Positions 37,597 through 48,625 of a DNA stretch of 64,000 bases are shown here, piece by piece. This DNA is from Mytilus trossulus (taxonomy: Eukaryota; Mollusca; Bivalvia; Mytilida; Mytilidae). The stretch's first letter is position 1. The number at the start of each line of letters is the position of its first letter. The position numbers and the translations under genes were made by a program. Where the stretch lies: the NCBI RefSeq assembly GCF_036588685.1, contig NC_086381.1, positions 66,409,436-66,473,435 of the forward strand, written 5' to 3'. Below the pieces are notes generated by a model. That model made no database searches. It saw nothing but the letters and a program-made list of their open reading frames with translations, and was not told the DNA's origin.

Positions 37597-38339
37597 TATT
37601 AAAGTATCATGATGCAATTTTGTTGTTTGATTTTAATCCTTCTCTGTACAATTGGTGTTTCTACTGGCAGAAGTAAGTATTGTTAGTGTTTTAACGTATA
37701 CATGTAGGAATTGTCATTACTTATACACCATGATCACTAAAGTACTAAACCAGTTTATTTTGTTTTATAATTAGTTACGCATAACATTAAGAATGAACCT
37801 GATTTCATACCAACACATACTTGTATTAACGTGCAAGACCACTTTGAATCAATAAATGGAAATTATATGAAGTCAACGCATACAACGATTGTATTCAAAA
37901 GAGTTGAGGGGATATTTCAAGTATACACATGTTGGTGTTTGAAAGATACAGTACGAAAATACCATTAGCGTAACCTTGGTGTTTATTCACAGTTTATATT
38001 TCGTTTGTGGTGTCATAATATGCTATCGCAAATCGATTGGAGTTTTTATTCTGCGTTTCACATGTAGTAATATACTATTATATCATTTATTTGTATATTT
38101 CTATGTGCTGAGTGTTGTTGTGTTTCGAAAGCTATTTTCTTATTTATTAAGGCAAAGTTTGGTGCTCATAAATGTCAAATTGTATTCATAAACTGTATCC
38201 TTTAGGACTCACTAAAAATTGTGTTGCGTCAAATGGTACATGTGGCCGAAAAGGTGAAACTTGTGATGATGCATTTGGTGAAGGATGGATCGAAAGAGGA
38301 AAATGTTGTTATGGAAAACCATGTTGTAAATGTAAGTAA
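37597..38339 (+). CDS. Secreted defensin-like Cys-rich peptide gene
   Basis: The signal exon (37597-37672, ATG at 37609) encodes MMQFCCLILILLCTIGVSTG plus R, and ends at a GTAAGT donor in phase 1. The mature exon starts at 38206 after CCTTTAG and joins in frame. It carries Cys spaced C-x6-C-x6-C-x13-CC-x4-CC, including GETCDDAFGEGWIERGKCCY. Using the second Cys of the central CC gives C-x6-C-x6-C-x14-C-x4-CC, close to beta- and big-defensin spacing; an inhibitor-cystine-knot fold is the alternative. It is likely an extracellular antimicrobial or other host-defence peptide. The exon end is ambiguous: TGTAAGTAAA can be read as Cys-Lys-stop or as a GTAAGT donor at 38332, in which case a further exon at 40441-40523 fits in phase. 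The gene lies in 4.1 kb that has no counterpart in the left arm. Confidence 0.65.
37775..37968 (+). CDS. Possible alternative terminal exon of the Cys-rich gene
   Basis: It follows a T-rich acceptor (TTTTATAATTAG) and is in phase with the signal exon, open for 63 codons to TAG. It contains THTCINVQDHFESINGNY and FQVYTCWCLK, with three Cys. No donor in a phase compatible with the 38206 exon was seen, so it would be a mutually exclusive 3' end. It could also be chance. Confidence 0.3.
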
Positions 38340-40440
38340 ACACATAAAGCATGATCAATAGTTCTTGTCCCTTCTATTAAAAAATGAAACATACAATGTA
38401 GGCACGTGTCTTAATAAAATATCATGTTGTAAATAGAATTAAACAATTTTATGCTGCAAGCAAATTATATGATATATTGTTTTGATTATCTCAAGTGCAA
38501 AGAACACCATTGGAATCGAATAATATATGTGTTTTATTCCGATGGCAGTGAAATCTGAAATTTAAAACAAAAGACACATCAAATGCCCTGTTTTTACATT
38601 TCCCTTTATATTTTAAATTTAAAACACGATGTTTTTGTTGCGACAAGGTCTATGACATTGTTAAATGTATTGTAACAGTTCCTGACATAGTTTATTGCAA
38701 ACAATTGTAAGATATTCAGTTAGAAAATGAAATAAAAACTGTGTAATGCAAAGTTGACCTTATACTGATTTGGCTTTAATTGGTATACCATTTTTGTAAG
38801 GGACAGAACCTTTGATGTCGACAAAATTATGGCCAATGTGAAAAACTGCTAAAATGATGGAAATCAAATATGTACATAAAAAACAATTAGATCTTTTGAA
38901 TTAATTTTAAACCTCAGCAGTGTAAATAATTAATAACTGATTTCGTGTTGCTTGCCTGTTTATCTCATTAATTATTTATCGGGTTTACTACCCGCATTTG
39001 TTCTTTTTGTTTTCTTACATATTTTATTATTGTCCTTAAATTGAATTACATATTTGACACCATTTATAAAATTATGTCAACAAAATATATCAAAACATTA
39101 TTTAAACACAAGTTTCTCAAACAATGGCGATAATATACACTTGTTTGTACATTTTTATGAAAAACAATGCCGATAATGAACGCACGTGTTTGTGAATTTA
39201 ATTGGAGTCATCACTAAGGATACTTTAAAAGAATAACATCAAATTGTACACTCATATGCGGCAAAGGTGAGCGAAAAGTAATGCGACGTGATCAGTCAAA
39301 CTAACTTTATTAGATAAACTCATAAAGGAACAATCGTTTTCATTTGTCAATTCAAACATTCGACCTCACACCTGCGAAAATAAAACACGTGTACTCTAAG
39401 TTAAACGGACTGGTCAGTATTCACGTAGCCGGTCAAGGTTGTTATAATTCATAATTTTGTGCAATAGTAAAACTTTAAAACTTATAAGTAATATGTTTCA
39501 CATCGAAATATTTAATTGTTCAACTGTTCACGTAGCCGGTCAAGGTTGTTATAACCTTCCATAGTAGTATTCACGTACGTGATTATGTTCTTGATTATTC
39601 CATAGCAATTCTAACTTTGATACATGTGCATGTAAAGTTCATTGAATTCATAATTTTGTGCAATAGTAAAATTTTAAAACTTATAAGTAACAGGTTTCAC
39701 ATCGAAATATTAAATTATTCAACTGTGTTCTCATTTGGTTCTGAATTAAGAGATCTACCATTTTTATTTTTGGACGGGGGACTTAGATAAAACATGTTGT
39801 TCCTTTGTGAGTATTTATCTCTGTCCTGTCTTTTCATTTTTTGGTCTATATAGTCCTGCATTTTTTTGTCATCCGGTCTTTTTTTGCCAAGTTGTTCATC
39901 CTGCTTTTTCATATATTTCGTAAGTTTTAGGTATTCGACTAAAAAAAGTGATATTTTTTCTGATCCAGGAGATGGCAAACCATGGCACAGTGGAAGGAAT
40001 ATACTTTATAAACTCCAGCGATATACTTTATTAATTTTTATAATTAACCGTTTTGCTACTCTCGGTTTAAAAACGATCGTAACTTATATATTGTAAATAT
40101 TTAAATAGTTACATAAAAAACAATCAATTTTTAAAAGCGTGTTTATTCATTTAATGTATTGATAAAAAGCGGGTGGGTCCCTTGTTGTCATGCATTCAGT
40201 CATCCTTATTTGTAGTTTCTTAATATTTCGATTCTCAGTTTATCTTACATGTATAATTTTGTCTTTTATTTTAAATACGCATGCATAATACACGTCACTT
40301 TTGGGGATAGTTCATCTATTTTTTCGGTATGAAATTAAAAAATAAGTTTTCAGCCAATTGAAATAAAAAAACGTACATTTACATTTTTTCTTATGAACTA
40401 GTCTACGATTATTCTTACAATTATATATTTATTATTTCAG
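38340..40440 (+). other. Probable intron or 3' flank with internal direct repeats
   Basis: A block with TTCACGTAGCCGGTCAAGGT occurs at 39419 and 39531, and a block with CATAATTTTGTGCAATAGTA plus CACATCGAAATATT at 39450-39520 and 39650-39716. A minus-strand frame is listed separately. Nothing else recognised. Confidence 0.5.
39715..39995 (-). CDS. Unassigned Lys-rich open frame
   Basis: Open for about 93 codons, reading GLPSPGSEKISLFLVEYLKL, a Lys/Asp/Gln-rich stretch (DEQLGKKRPDDKKMQDYIDQ) and NMFYLSPPSKNKNGRS. There is no ATG near the start; a GGATCAG acceptor-like site is internal. Composition is more protein-like than most frames here, so it could be a terminal exon of an unknown gene. 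No partner exon found. Confidence 0.25.
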
Positions 40441-40523
40441 TTCCACACATACAAAATAACAAATTTCGCCGATGTTACAAATCAATCCTTTTACATCAAC
40501 ATGCCTTCACTGAATTCATTTGA
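40441..40523 (+). CDS. Possible third exon of the Cys-rich gene
   Basis: A strong acceptor (TATTTATTATTTCAG) precedes 27 codons ending TGA. In phase 1, as needed after the 38331/38332 donor, it reads FPHIQNNKFRRCYKSILLHQ and six more residues, basic with one Cys, which would keep the total at eight Cys. Transcript evidence is needed to choose between this and the stop at 38337. Confidence 0.35.
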
Positions 40524-41241
40524 ATTTCGTGGTGACATTGATAGTATATTGCATACTACGTCTTCATACACGTGCAAAAATGATACGATTATTTTTGCTT
40601 TGTTTCTGTGTTTTGGGGACAATTTGCTCCGGAAATGATAGATAATTTCTGAATGACCAAACACTAAGCTTCTTCAAGTGTAACGTGTGTGGGTTGTATC
40701 TGATTCTTTCAACCAATGAAATGAGTCGTAACAAATTGTTTGTTTGTGATACGCCAGAATGATATCAATGAACTATCAAACGTTCAACTTGATTGCATTT
40801 TACTGTAAGCTAAGTTTCAGATTTCAATGTCCGTTACTTTATAAACATATTTTCGACAATAACGATTTAAACACGTCGCGAATTATTTTATGTTATCTGT
40901 AAAAATACAATAAATATAATCATTTTGAAACTAGATCTCTTGTTAGCTTCTTTTATGCAACTTTGCATGCATGACAGATTTTTTAGGTGATTTGTTTGGC
41001 CAATCTCATGGTTCGAGATCACAGACGCGCCTGCTCTTTCTCAATAATACGTTTAAAGAAAGTTGTACTACTTTTGGGATAAATTATATCAAAATAATTG
41101 AAAATTTCATCCACTCTAATACAAAATGTGGACAATTTATATATTGATGTTAAGGGGATCTATAAAACTGTTGACAACTTTTGAAATGCTAGATTGTAAC
41201 CAATTTCAGTTGAACCAAATGACTACTCGTGTATAAAAACT

Positions 41242-42686
41242 AAGACCGTGTTCAACTTGAACTAAATTCGGTGTTGTGTTAGTGTAACTTACACGTAAAC
41301 TAATCACAATTGCGTTCCCATTGATAAAACTCAATGTTTACATGCAGTTTAAATCATGTTTTATCTACACACAGTCGATAGTCAATGTAGGCCTTTGTAG
41401 GGTTAAGTGTACACACAACTAGGCATTTAGGACATAGTTTTACGGTGTACATATTTAAGAAGGATACTATTTTTGAGTAAAATTGATATTTTTGATAATT
41501 ATAAGTAAAGTTCTTTACACAAAATTGTTGTCTAAATTTTACTGATTTTTTTTTGTTAAAAAAAATTAATGTACTTTATTTGATTCTGATCAAGACTCAA
41601 ATCAGCATCATTGCCGAACCCATAAGACAGCAACCAATTGATTTTCAGGGGGAGGCTATTATAGTTGAGTATAAAACATAAAGGCAAGGGGTGGGTGTTG
41701 AGCTATGGATTTTGTTTTGGAAACAAAAATGTTTCCAGTATTTGGCCTTGAAAAAAAAATTGTTTGTTTCAACCTCAGCTGCCACTATATATAGTGCTAA
41801 AATTGATTTCGACTTCTCACCAAAATTTCTCCTGAAAACAATCAATAGCCCACGCACCCTTCCCGCTCCCTCTCCCCAAAAAATGAAAAAAATGCTGCCA
41901 AATTCATTTGAAAAGGTCTTCCCGAATCGACTTGACGTACACAGATATATTCGCCACTGGTCTTTACTCAAACAACTATAAATGCATGACTAAAAAAGTG
42001 TGAGGTAAATGATATGTTTGTCTATCTCAGATCCGTTAAATATCATTTAAAATAAATATAAAAACGTTACCCTATTCTTTTACCAAATACTCCTTTGAGA
42101 AGAAATACCATTTGAAACAAACAGAAAAGACAAAAATGTAGTGATCCCTAATATCGGCTGTAAGGACGCTGCTGCAGCTAACGTTTTCTAATGCGTCATC
42201 GAGACATCTGTTGTATTAAAATGGCTTTCATAAAGTAGCAACCACTTAACTTAAAAAAGGGAGATTTTTTATTTTTTTTTTATCTGAGTCAGATTATTTT
42301 CGCGCGTACGTTTTTATTCCTTTTTTTTCGATGCTGGTGATCAAATACTTTTTTTCAATATTTAACACTATAATATCATCTGTATGACCATTTTTTTTTA
42401 TCAAATTGTGGGATCGGAATATTTCCATTTCCATCCTCATCCCCCTTTTGAAGTCAAATGGTTGTTCCCTTACCGGTAGAAAAATTGTCCAAAAATTTTG
42501 AATTCAGTTCTACGTAATAAAAATTCAAATGACATATAGTTTACAAGTGGGAACAAATCTTATATACAGGTAGCTAAACAAGGTGTATAGATGGGAACAA
42601 ATGTAATGTGAAACCTAGTGTACACTACACTAAACTAATTTTAAACATGTTTACTCTACACGGCGTTTGGTGTGAACACAGCCTAA
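41242..42686. mobile_element. TIR element, complete copy (about 1.44 kb)
   Basis: Left end TAAGACCGTGTTCAACTTGA; right end, read inward, TTAGGCTGTGTTCACACCAA then ACGCCG. Tips match over about 14 bases and TAAG flanks both sides. The frames at 41645-41971 and 41691-41981 are overlapping shadows inside it; no transposase seen. A truncated inverted copy lies at 24834-25935, and the ends resemble those of the 59.6 kb element. Confidence 0.6.
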
Positions 42687-43164
42687 GATATCTAAACTTA
42701 AGTCATGTCATATCTGAAAATATTTATTGTACTTTATATATATCGATAACGATGATACAAATGAGGTATGCATAGTACTCACCTCCTATCAATAATCATA
42801 TTATTTTGCGAGAATGCAGTTTATTGGTAACTTTTTTTTTCAAAGAAGTTGTACCACCTTTGGTGTGATATCCTAGACAAACTGATTACTGTTTTTCATT
42901 GACGAACTTTGTTTTGCCCTATCTAGGTGCGTACAGCTGCCTTATACAGTACAACAATTCTATATAGGTTTATCACTGTGTGTATGTCTTCAAAATACCA
43001 TGGGATGAATTTGACGAAATAGTTGTCTTCTTCTTGACAGGTTACATTACATTTTCATCCTGTCAATGTTACATTTAACCTAAAAATATTTGTTAATGTC
43101 ATAAGTTAATTCAATGTTGTAAATTTTGTTTTAACATTCAACTCTTTTTGTGTCATATAAATAG
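42687..43164. other. Upstream of the lectin exons
   Basis: No signal-peptide exon was found in this interval. The nearest plus-strand signal exon in the right phase is the one at 37597-37672. Confidence 0.4.
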
Positions 43165-46100
43165 TAGAATGTGTTCCCACTACAACTTGTCCTGAAGGAT
43201 ATGCGCAGTTAGATAACCAAACCTCTAGTCCTAATTGCTTGTTTATAGTTGATTGATTTATATTGGTGTTTAATGCTGCTTCCAGCAATATCTTCTGAAC
43301 ATGTTATTTTTCTGCAAAACAACAGGTCTCAATGTAAAGCGAATAGTTATACCATGAAAATAATCATCGTTAACCAAGTTATCTGTTCAGATCAAATTTT
43401 AAAACATTAATACGAGAATTATTTGATAGCGATGGAAAAACATGAAAAACTAATTGGTCTATCTAAAAATACATTTATATTGTATACATTGAGGATAAAC
43501 CAATATGCATTATCAATTCAATGTTTGAAAAGATGATTTCACTATTACTGATGGAATTTCATGGGTATATCATAAGCTCGAATATTCACATAGGCTTGTA
43601 GGAAGGCTTTGTCGAAACCATGAGATCAAATAACCACAAAAGTATATTTATTCCCAAAGCCACAGAATTTAGTAGCATCGAAATTAAATGAATCCATAGA
43701 ACTTAAAGTAACTTGATAAAAATCGCTCGCAATACTCAATTGCAGTACTAATTAGGGACAACATCAAAAGATCGATGTAGGATAAACAACTTAAATCAAA
43801 TAGTTTGGGGGTGGGGGAGGGGGTTAAAATTCTGCAAGTTTTGTATATCTCAAATCGATTTTTACATATATCTCTATTGGTAACTCATTGTTTTCAAAAT
43901 TAAGTTAAGAAGGGGTTGGGGGTCAGTGAAAAAAACAAACTATGTGAATTAAGTTTTGTATCCTTCATCTCCGGTGTAAAAAATGTATTAATGTTGTATT
44001 ATCTTTATTTATCTTATTAATGTACAGTTTGTTCCTAAATTCTAGTCGATATGTACCATGACACCAGGAGCTTCTCTATGGAGACCAAATACTGAAGCAG
44101 AAGTTATTGCTGTCTTTGAACAGTTTCGATTTTTCAGTAAGTTATTATTTAAAAGTAACTAATTATTCTTTTTTATCATTGTAAATAAACTCATCATAGA
44201 TAACAGAACTAAATTTTGTATAAACGCCAGACACGCGTTTCGTCTACAAAAGACTCATCAGTGACGGTCGAATCCAAAAAAGTTAAAAAGGCCAAATAAA
44301 TCACGAAGTTGAAGAGCATTGAGGACCAAAATTCCTAAAAGTTTTGCCAAATCCAGCTAAGGTAATCTATGCCTGAGGTAGAAAAGCCTTAGTATTTCGA
44401 AAATTCTAAACTTTGTAAACAGTTCGTTTATAGATATAGCATATCAGTGATAATTCATGTCAGCACACAAAACGTTACTACTGAGCTTTTGATACCCTCG
44501 GGGAAATAGATCTCCACCAGCAGTGGCATTGACCTAGTGGTTTTAAACAAACTCATCATAGATACCAGGACTAAATTTTGTATATACGCCAGACGCGCGT
44601 TTCGTCTACAAAAGACTCATCAGTGACGCTCGAATCTAAAAGTTAAAAAGGCCAAATCATGAAAATAAAGTACGAAATTGAAGAGCATTGAGGACCAAAA
44701 TTCCTAACCGTTTTGCCAAATCTAGCTAAGGCAATATATGCCTGAGGAAGAAAAGCCTTAGTATTTCAAAAACTCCAAATTTGTAAACAGTTAGTTTATA
44801 GATATAACCATATCAATGATAATTCATGTCAGCACATACAGTGCTGACTACTGGGCTGTAATTAATAGCAACAGCGTCTATTGATTAACGAAACATTTTG
44901 TTTTACTAGTTCTTAGAAACTATGTAAAAAATACTCACTTCTTAACATCAATCAGTTGAACGACATGTATTTAAACACATAGGTTTTGTAATTATTGATT
45001 TCATTACCAGCTTATAGCACTAAAGATTTAGAGAGCAAGTAATTCCTACTTAATCATTTTTAGTCTTAACAAGTGTGGGAAATATGCTAAAACAACAGAT
45101 AAGGATTGTATTTCCCAAACTTCAGTTACAAATAAAATTATACACTGAAATACTAATTTGGTTTCGAAGTTAAGTTGTTCCTGTAACAAACTTATTTCAA
45201 ATAGTAATGGCACCCCCTCTATTTTACGGAAATGTTGTTTACCGCGCCAGGAAATTAAGAAACAATCCTGGTTAACTTTCAATAAACTTATCCTTGGTTA
45301 CCAATTCAACACTGTCATTAGATCACTGAATATTGTTTTATTTGTATCAATATTGATTTTGAAATCAGTAAATTAAAGACAAACTAAACAGTATTGTTAT
45401 CTACCTGTTTCTTGGCGTTGCACAATATCACATTTTTCTCTGACTGTTTATGACGTCTTCACACTAAATCAATTCGATGTTGGATGTTTACTGATTGATA
45501 ATTTAGTCGTATATGCATGCTTTTTTATTAGTTGTGTGTAGCTTTGAACCAGCTGTCAGTAACTGTGAGTACTCTCAGATCTGTACTTACCATATTTTTA
45601 AATTAGGATGTACAAATATCTGGCCACGTCCACTTGCATTTGTAGATTTTTCTTATTTTTATCAAACTGGTGAGTTATATTGTAAGCTTTTTCAACTGAT
45701 TCTTATATATATTTTGTACTGTTACACCACTGTCTCAGGTTAGGGGGGATTCTGATAACATGTTTAACCCCAGCACATTTACTTTGTTTGTGACTGTCCC
45801 AAGTCAGAAACCTGTAATTCAGAAGTTGTCATAATTTGTTTATTTGTTTCCTGTTTGTTTTTCATTCATTTTTATGCCCCACCTACGATAGTAGAGGGGC
45901 ATTTTGTTTTCTGGTCTGTGCCTCCGTTCGTTCGTTCGTTCGTCCGTCTGTGCGTCCGTCTGTGCGTCCGTTCGCTTCAGGTTAAAGTTTTTGGTCAAGG
46001 TAGTTTTTGAAGAAGTTGAAGTCCAATCAATTTGAAACTTAGTACACATGTTCCCCATGATATGTTCTTTCTAATTTTAATGCCAAATAATAGTTTTGAC

Positions 46101-48625
46101 CCCAATTTCATGGTTCACTGAACATAGAAAAATATAGTGCCAGTGGGGCATCCGTGTACTATGGACACATTCTTGTTTTTACATTCATTAATTATGTCGT
46201 TGGTTATCTCGTTTGACTTGTTCAAGATTGTCATTTCGAACCTGTTATAGCTGACTATGCGATATGGGCTGATAATTTATGTCTCATTTTGGTCTCTAAT
46301 GTATTGTTATCTCATCGGCAATCATACTAGATTTTCCTTTTTTATATTTACGATTCAATACGATTATAAATCTTCCTAGGAGTCCTATGATACTAACTAT
46401 ATGTCAATTCCTTTTAGCGGATGAAGTATGGAGTGGTGCATATAGTCCTGACCAAGACGGAAATTTTGTATTTGCTGCAGACAATAGTGTTTTTAACTTA
46501 ACGAATGTTCCCTTTGGAACCGGTAAGTTTTGTCTTCTAATATAATCAAGTAAAATAACTATTGTTTAAAATGTACTGTTTATAATAATAATGTCAGGTA
46601 TGTGTAATTAAAAGAAACTTTGATATTTATGAAAAACGCAGAAGGATTTCAAATTCAGATGTTTGGGATACATGGATAAAGCTGAAATGATATATATCAA
46701 CGGGACGACAATGACCCAACAACACAAACAAGACATAGTAATTTTGTCAATAGAAGAAGTCTTAAATATTTCAGAGGTTGAAAAAGTGCGAATGAAACTG
46801 TTTTAAGGAATAACATTCATCACTTCTGATATAAAGGGAGTGCGCAAGAGAACAAAAACAATAAACAAAAGGTACAGCAAACTAAATACTAGTTAAAAGT
46901 CGATACAACGATAACGATACCACACATAAAGGCAACAGTACATAACCGATATTCTGATATCATATTTCGATAAGGAAGACAAGCAAACGAACTTATACAT
47001 CTTCGGATTTCAAATCTTTGATTTTGAGCGTTCCTGATGAAGGTTAATCCAGAAAAAAAAAACGCGTCGGACGCATGAAATTATTACACTTTTTGTTTTC
47101 AATATTTTAAACCAAAAGCACAGGGATTCACAGGAACGTAACCAGAAGTAATACCGGATGTTATGAAAATGTTTGCGTCTTTTTCTATGCATTCACTTTC
47201 TACTGTACAAATTTACAGTCAGTTAAACTGTCATAATATGGATCGGGACACTATCAATTAAATTGTATATAAGACATCTCTTCTGATATCTAAAGATCAA
47301 AGTCTATGAAAAGTCAGAAAAATGTAACCAAGTTAATTGAAACATTGATATATCGACCATTTTCGTCAACTTATTTGTGATGATAACATGGTTTCTTATG
47401 TGGTGTCATTTTCAGTCGGTCATGTCTCTGTTAGAGCGGATTTTGAATAAGACGAGCATCCCTAAGAATGAAGTCAGTAGTGTGTGAAATTACCCGATTA
47501 CAAATGTGCTATCTACACACAAACTTAGGTATGAGGAATAACAACTAGAGTCGACACTACAGAAGATAACATGTCACCATCACGAATTGTTTGACCGAAA
47601 CGATGTGTGTTGATTCAACTCACTCACCACTTAATTGAGAGATGAAAACACCATACGAAATGGCAGAGGGACTATTACGAAACATGCATCTGGTAAAGTC
47701 GAATCTGTAAATTGAGAGTACCATACTCAGACGAGTAATTTTCCGAAAATGACTGTTTTTTTCGAAATGACGTCGACAACATTTCTAGAATGCCTCTTTT
47801 GAAGAGATGATAACGTTCAATGACGGTTTCTATACTGTTTATGTTTTCTTTAAACCATGATATCAGATGGTGAGAAACTGTGAATATATATATATATATA
47901 AATATTAATTGATTCAAATACCAGGATGTTCTTATATGATGAATTTTACCGATTTCTTGTCCTTCTACAGAAGCTATTGGGTATATTTTTGACAACGGCT
48001 TAGTCTATCAAAACTGTCTGACTGTTTTCCTTTTTTTCTGATTTACATTTAATTGTTTTCATACAATATTCAGCATCTGTTTTAAAATCAGAGAGCTGCG
48101 GTGTAGTGGTTAGTGCATCGGACTACTAACACAAAGGTCCTGGTTCGATTCCCGTTCGGGGATGAACATTTTAGAGACTGATTTTCGGCTCTCACTTGAC
48201 ACCATTTGCGAGTACGGTCTTTGGTAAACGATGATAGGCTGTCGGATGGGGACGATAAATGGCTGACCCGTGTTAAGAGAGAGCCATATCTTTTGCAGAT
48301 TAAAGACACTCTTGTAGATTTTGAAAAAAGAGTAGGCTTATACCGCGACAATGCAGCACTCGCACCCGACAAGTGGAAAGGGATTAATATAAGTTGCAAG
48401 ACTTGTTTCCCAATCCACTATAAATAAATACAAATGTATGTTTAAACTCCAATAAATTTTCTTTTTTTCTTTTTTTCAGGTTTTTTTTATTTCGAAAACC
48501 ACTGTATTACTATTGATGTCTTTAATGGTAGTTCATTTTGGGGTGATGAAGTCTGTGCGAACGAAAATCAATATGTTTGTAAATTTCCATGGGTTAGTAG
48601 GAACATAATTTGTGAAATTATTTGA
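43165..48625 (+). CDS. C-type-lectin-like gene (four recognisable exons)
   Basis: Exons: 43165 to about 43247, 44046-44136, 46418-46522 and 48480-48625 (TGA). Exons 2-4 join cleanly with GTAAGT donors and TTCTAG, TTTTAG and TTTTCAG acceptors. In order they read VPTTTCPEGYAQLDNQ and SPNCLFI (N-terminal Cys pair); ICTMTPGASLWRPNTEAEVI; DEVWSGAYSPDQDGNFVFAA; and CITIDVFNGSSFWGDEVCAN then ENQYVCKFPW. This is the C-type lectin fold with its four core Cys. The usual sugar-binding EPN/QPD and WND triplets are not visible, so Ca-dependent sugar binding is doubtful. The segment between CLFI and ICTM, normally one helix, is missing. Exon 1 has only a weak GTTGAT donor where a TTGATTGATTTATATTGG repeat abuts it. 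A secretion signal is not found nearby. It may be a real gene with an undetected small exon, or a gene damaged at its 5' end. Confidence 0.7.
43804..43824 (+). other. G-run tract
   Basis: GGGGGTGGGGGAGGGGG in the AT-rich first lectin intron; three runs of five G with single-base spacers. Confidence 0.6.
44200..44860 (+). repeat. Two tandem units of the ATAGATACCAGG repeat
   Basis: Units begin near 44190 and 44550 with ACTCATCATAGATA, then GTTTCGTCTACAAAAGACTC, ATTGAGGACCAAAATTCCTA and GATAATTCATGTCAGCAC. The second runs into segment Y. Confidence 0.8.
45725..46345 (-). repeat. 429-base element copy split by a later insertion
   Basis: GTCTCAGGTTAGGGGG..AAGTCAGAAACCTGTAATTC and, after the insertion, CGTTGGTTATCTCGTTTGAC..AGCTGACTATGCGATATGG are the two halves of one inverted copy. 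Confidence 0.75.
45876..46185 (+). mobile_element. TATGCCCCACC element inside a repeat, inside a lectin intron
   Basis: Starts TTTTATGCCCCACCTACGAT, has a CGTTCGTTCGTCCGTCTGTG microsatellite and ends ATGGACACATTCTTG. The corresponding place in segment Y (near 33560) lacks it. CATTCAT / CATTCTT at the borders may be a target duplication. The frame 45840-46058 is inside it. Confidence 0.75.
47560..47640 (+). pseudogene. Tiny reverse-transcriptase remnant
   Basis: CATCACGAATTGTTTGACCG corresponds to the HHELVDPY block of the 10.6 kb retroelement fragment; the surrounding 250 bases are too worn to read. Confidence 0.35.
48093..48440 (+). mobile_element. tRNA-derived SINE, type 2
   Basis: Box A-like GTGTAGTGGTTAGTGC (48101-48116) and box B GGTTCGATTCC (48142-48152), then a body with CACCATTTGCGAGTACGGTC and GATGATAGGCTGTCGGATGG, ending ACTATAAATAAATAC. 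It inserted in the last lectin intron just upstream of exon 4. The frames 48088-48399 and 48206-48427 are SINE sequence. Confidence 0.85.

Larger units (their letters stand above)
44650..47252 (+). repeat. Inverted-duplication segment Y' (right copy)
   Basis: Counterpart of 32552-34704, about 450 bases longer, mostly because of the insertion at 45876-46185. It contains lectin exon 3 with intact splice sites. Confidence 0.85.

Noticed and set aside
39419..39716. CRISPR-like array
   Set aside because: Only two copies of each block, no regular spacers, and the genome is animal.
41645..41981. Overlapping open frames on both strands
   Set aside because: Both are within the TIR element, mirror each other and have biased low-complexity composition.
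48093..48170. tRNA gene on the plus strand
   Set aside because: Same reason: tRNA-like head of a SINE, with imperfect stems and a conserved non-tRNA body.
48088..48427. Open frames on both strands near lectin exon 4
   Set aside because: They are SINE sequence.
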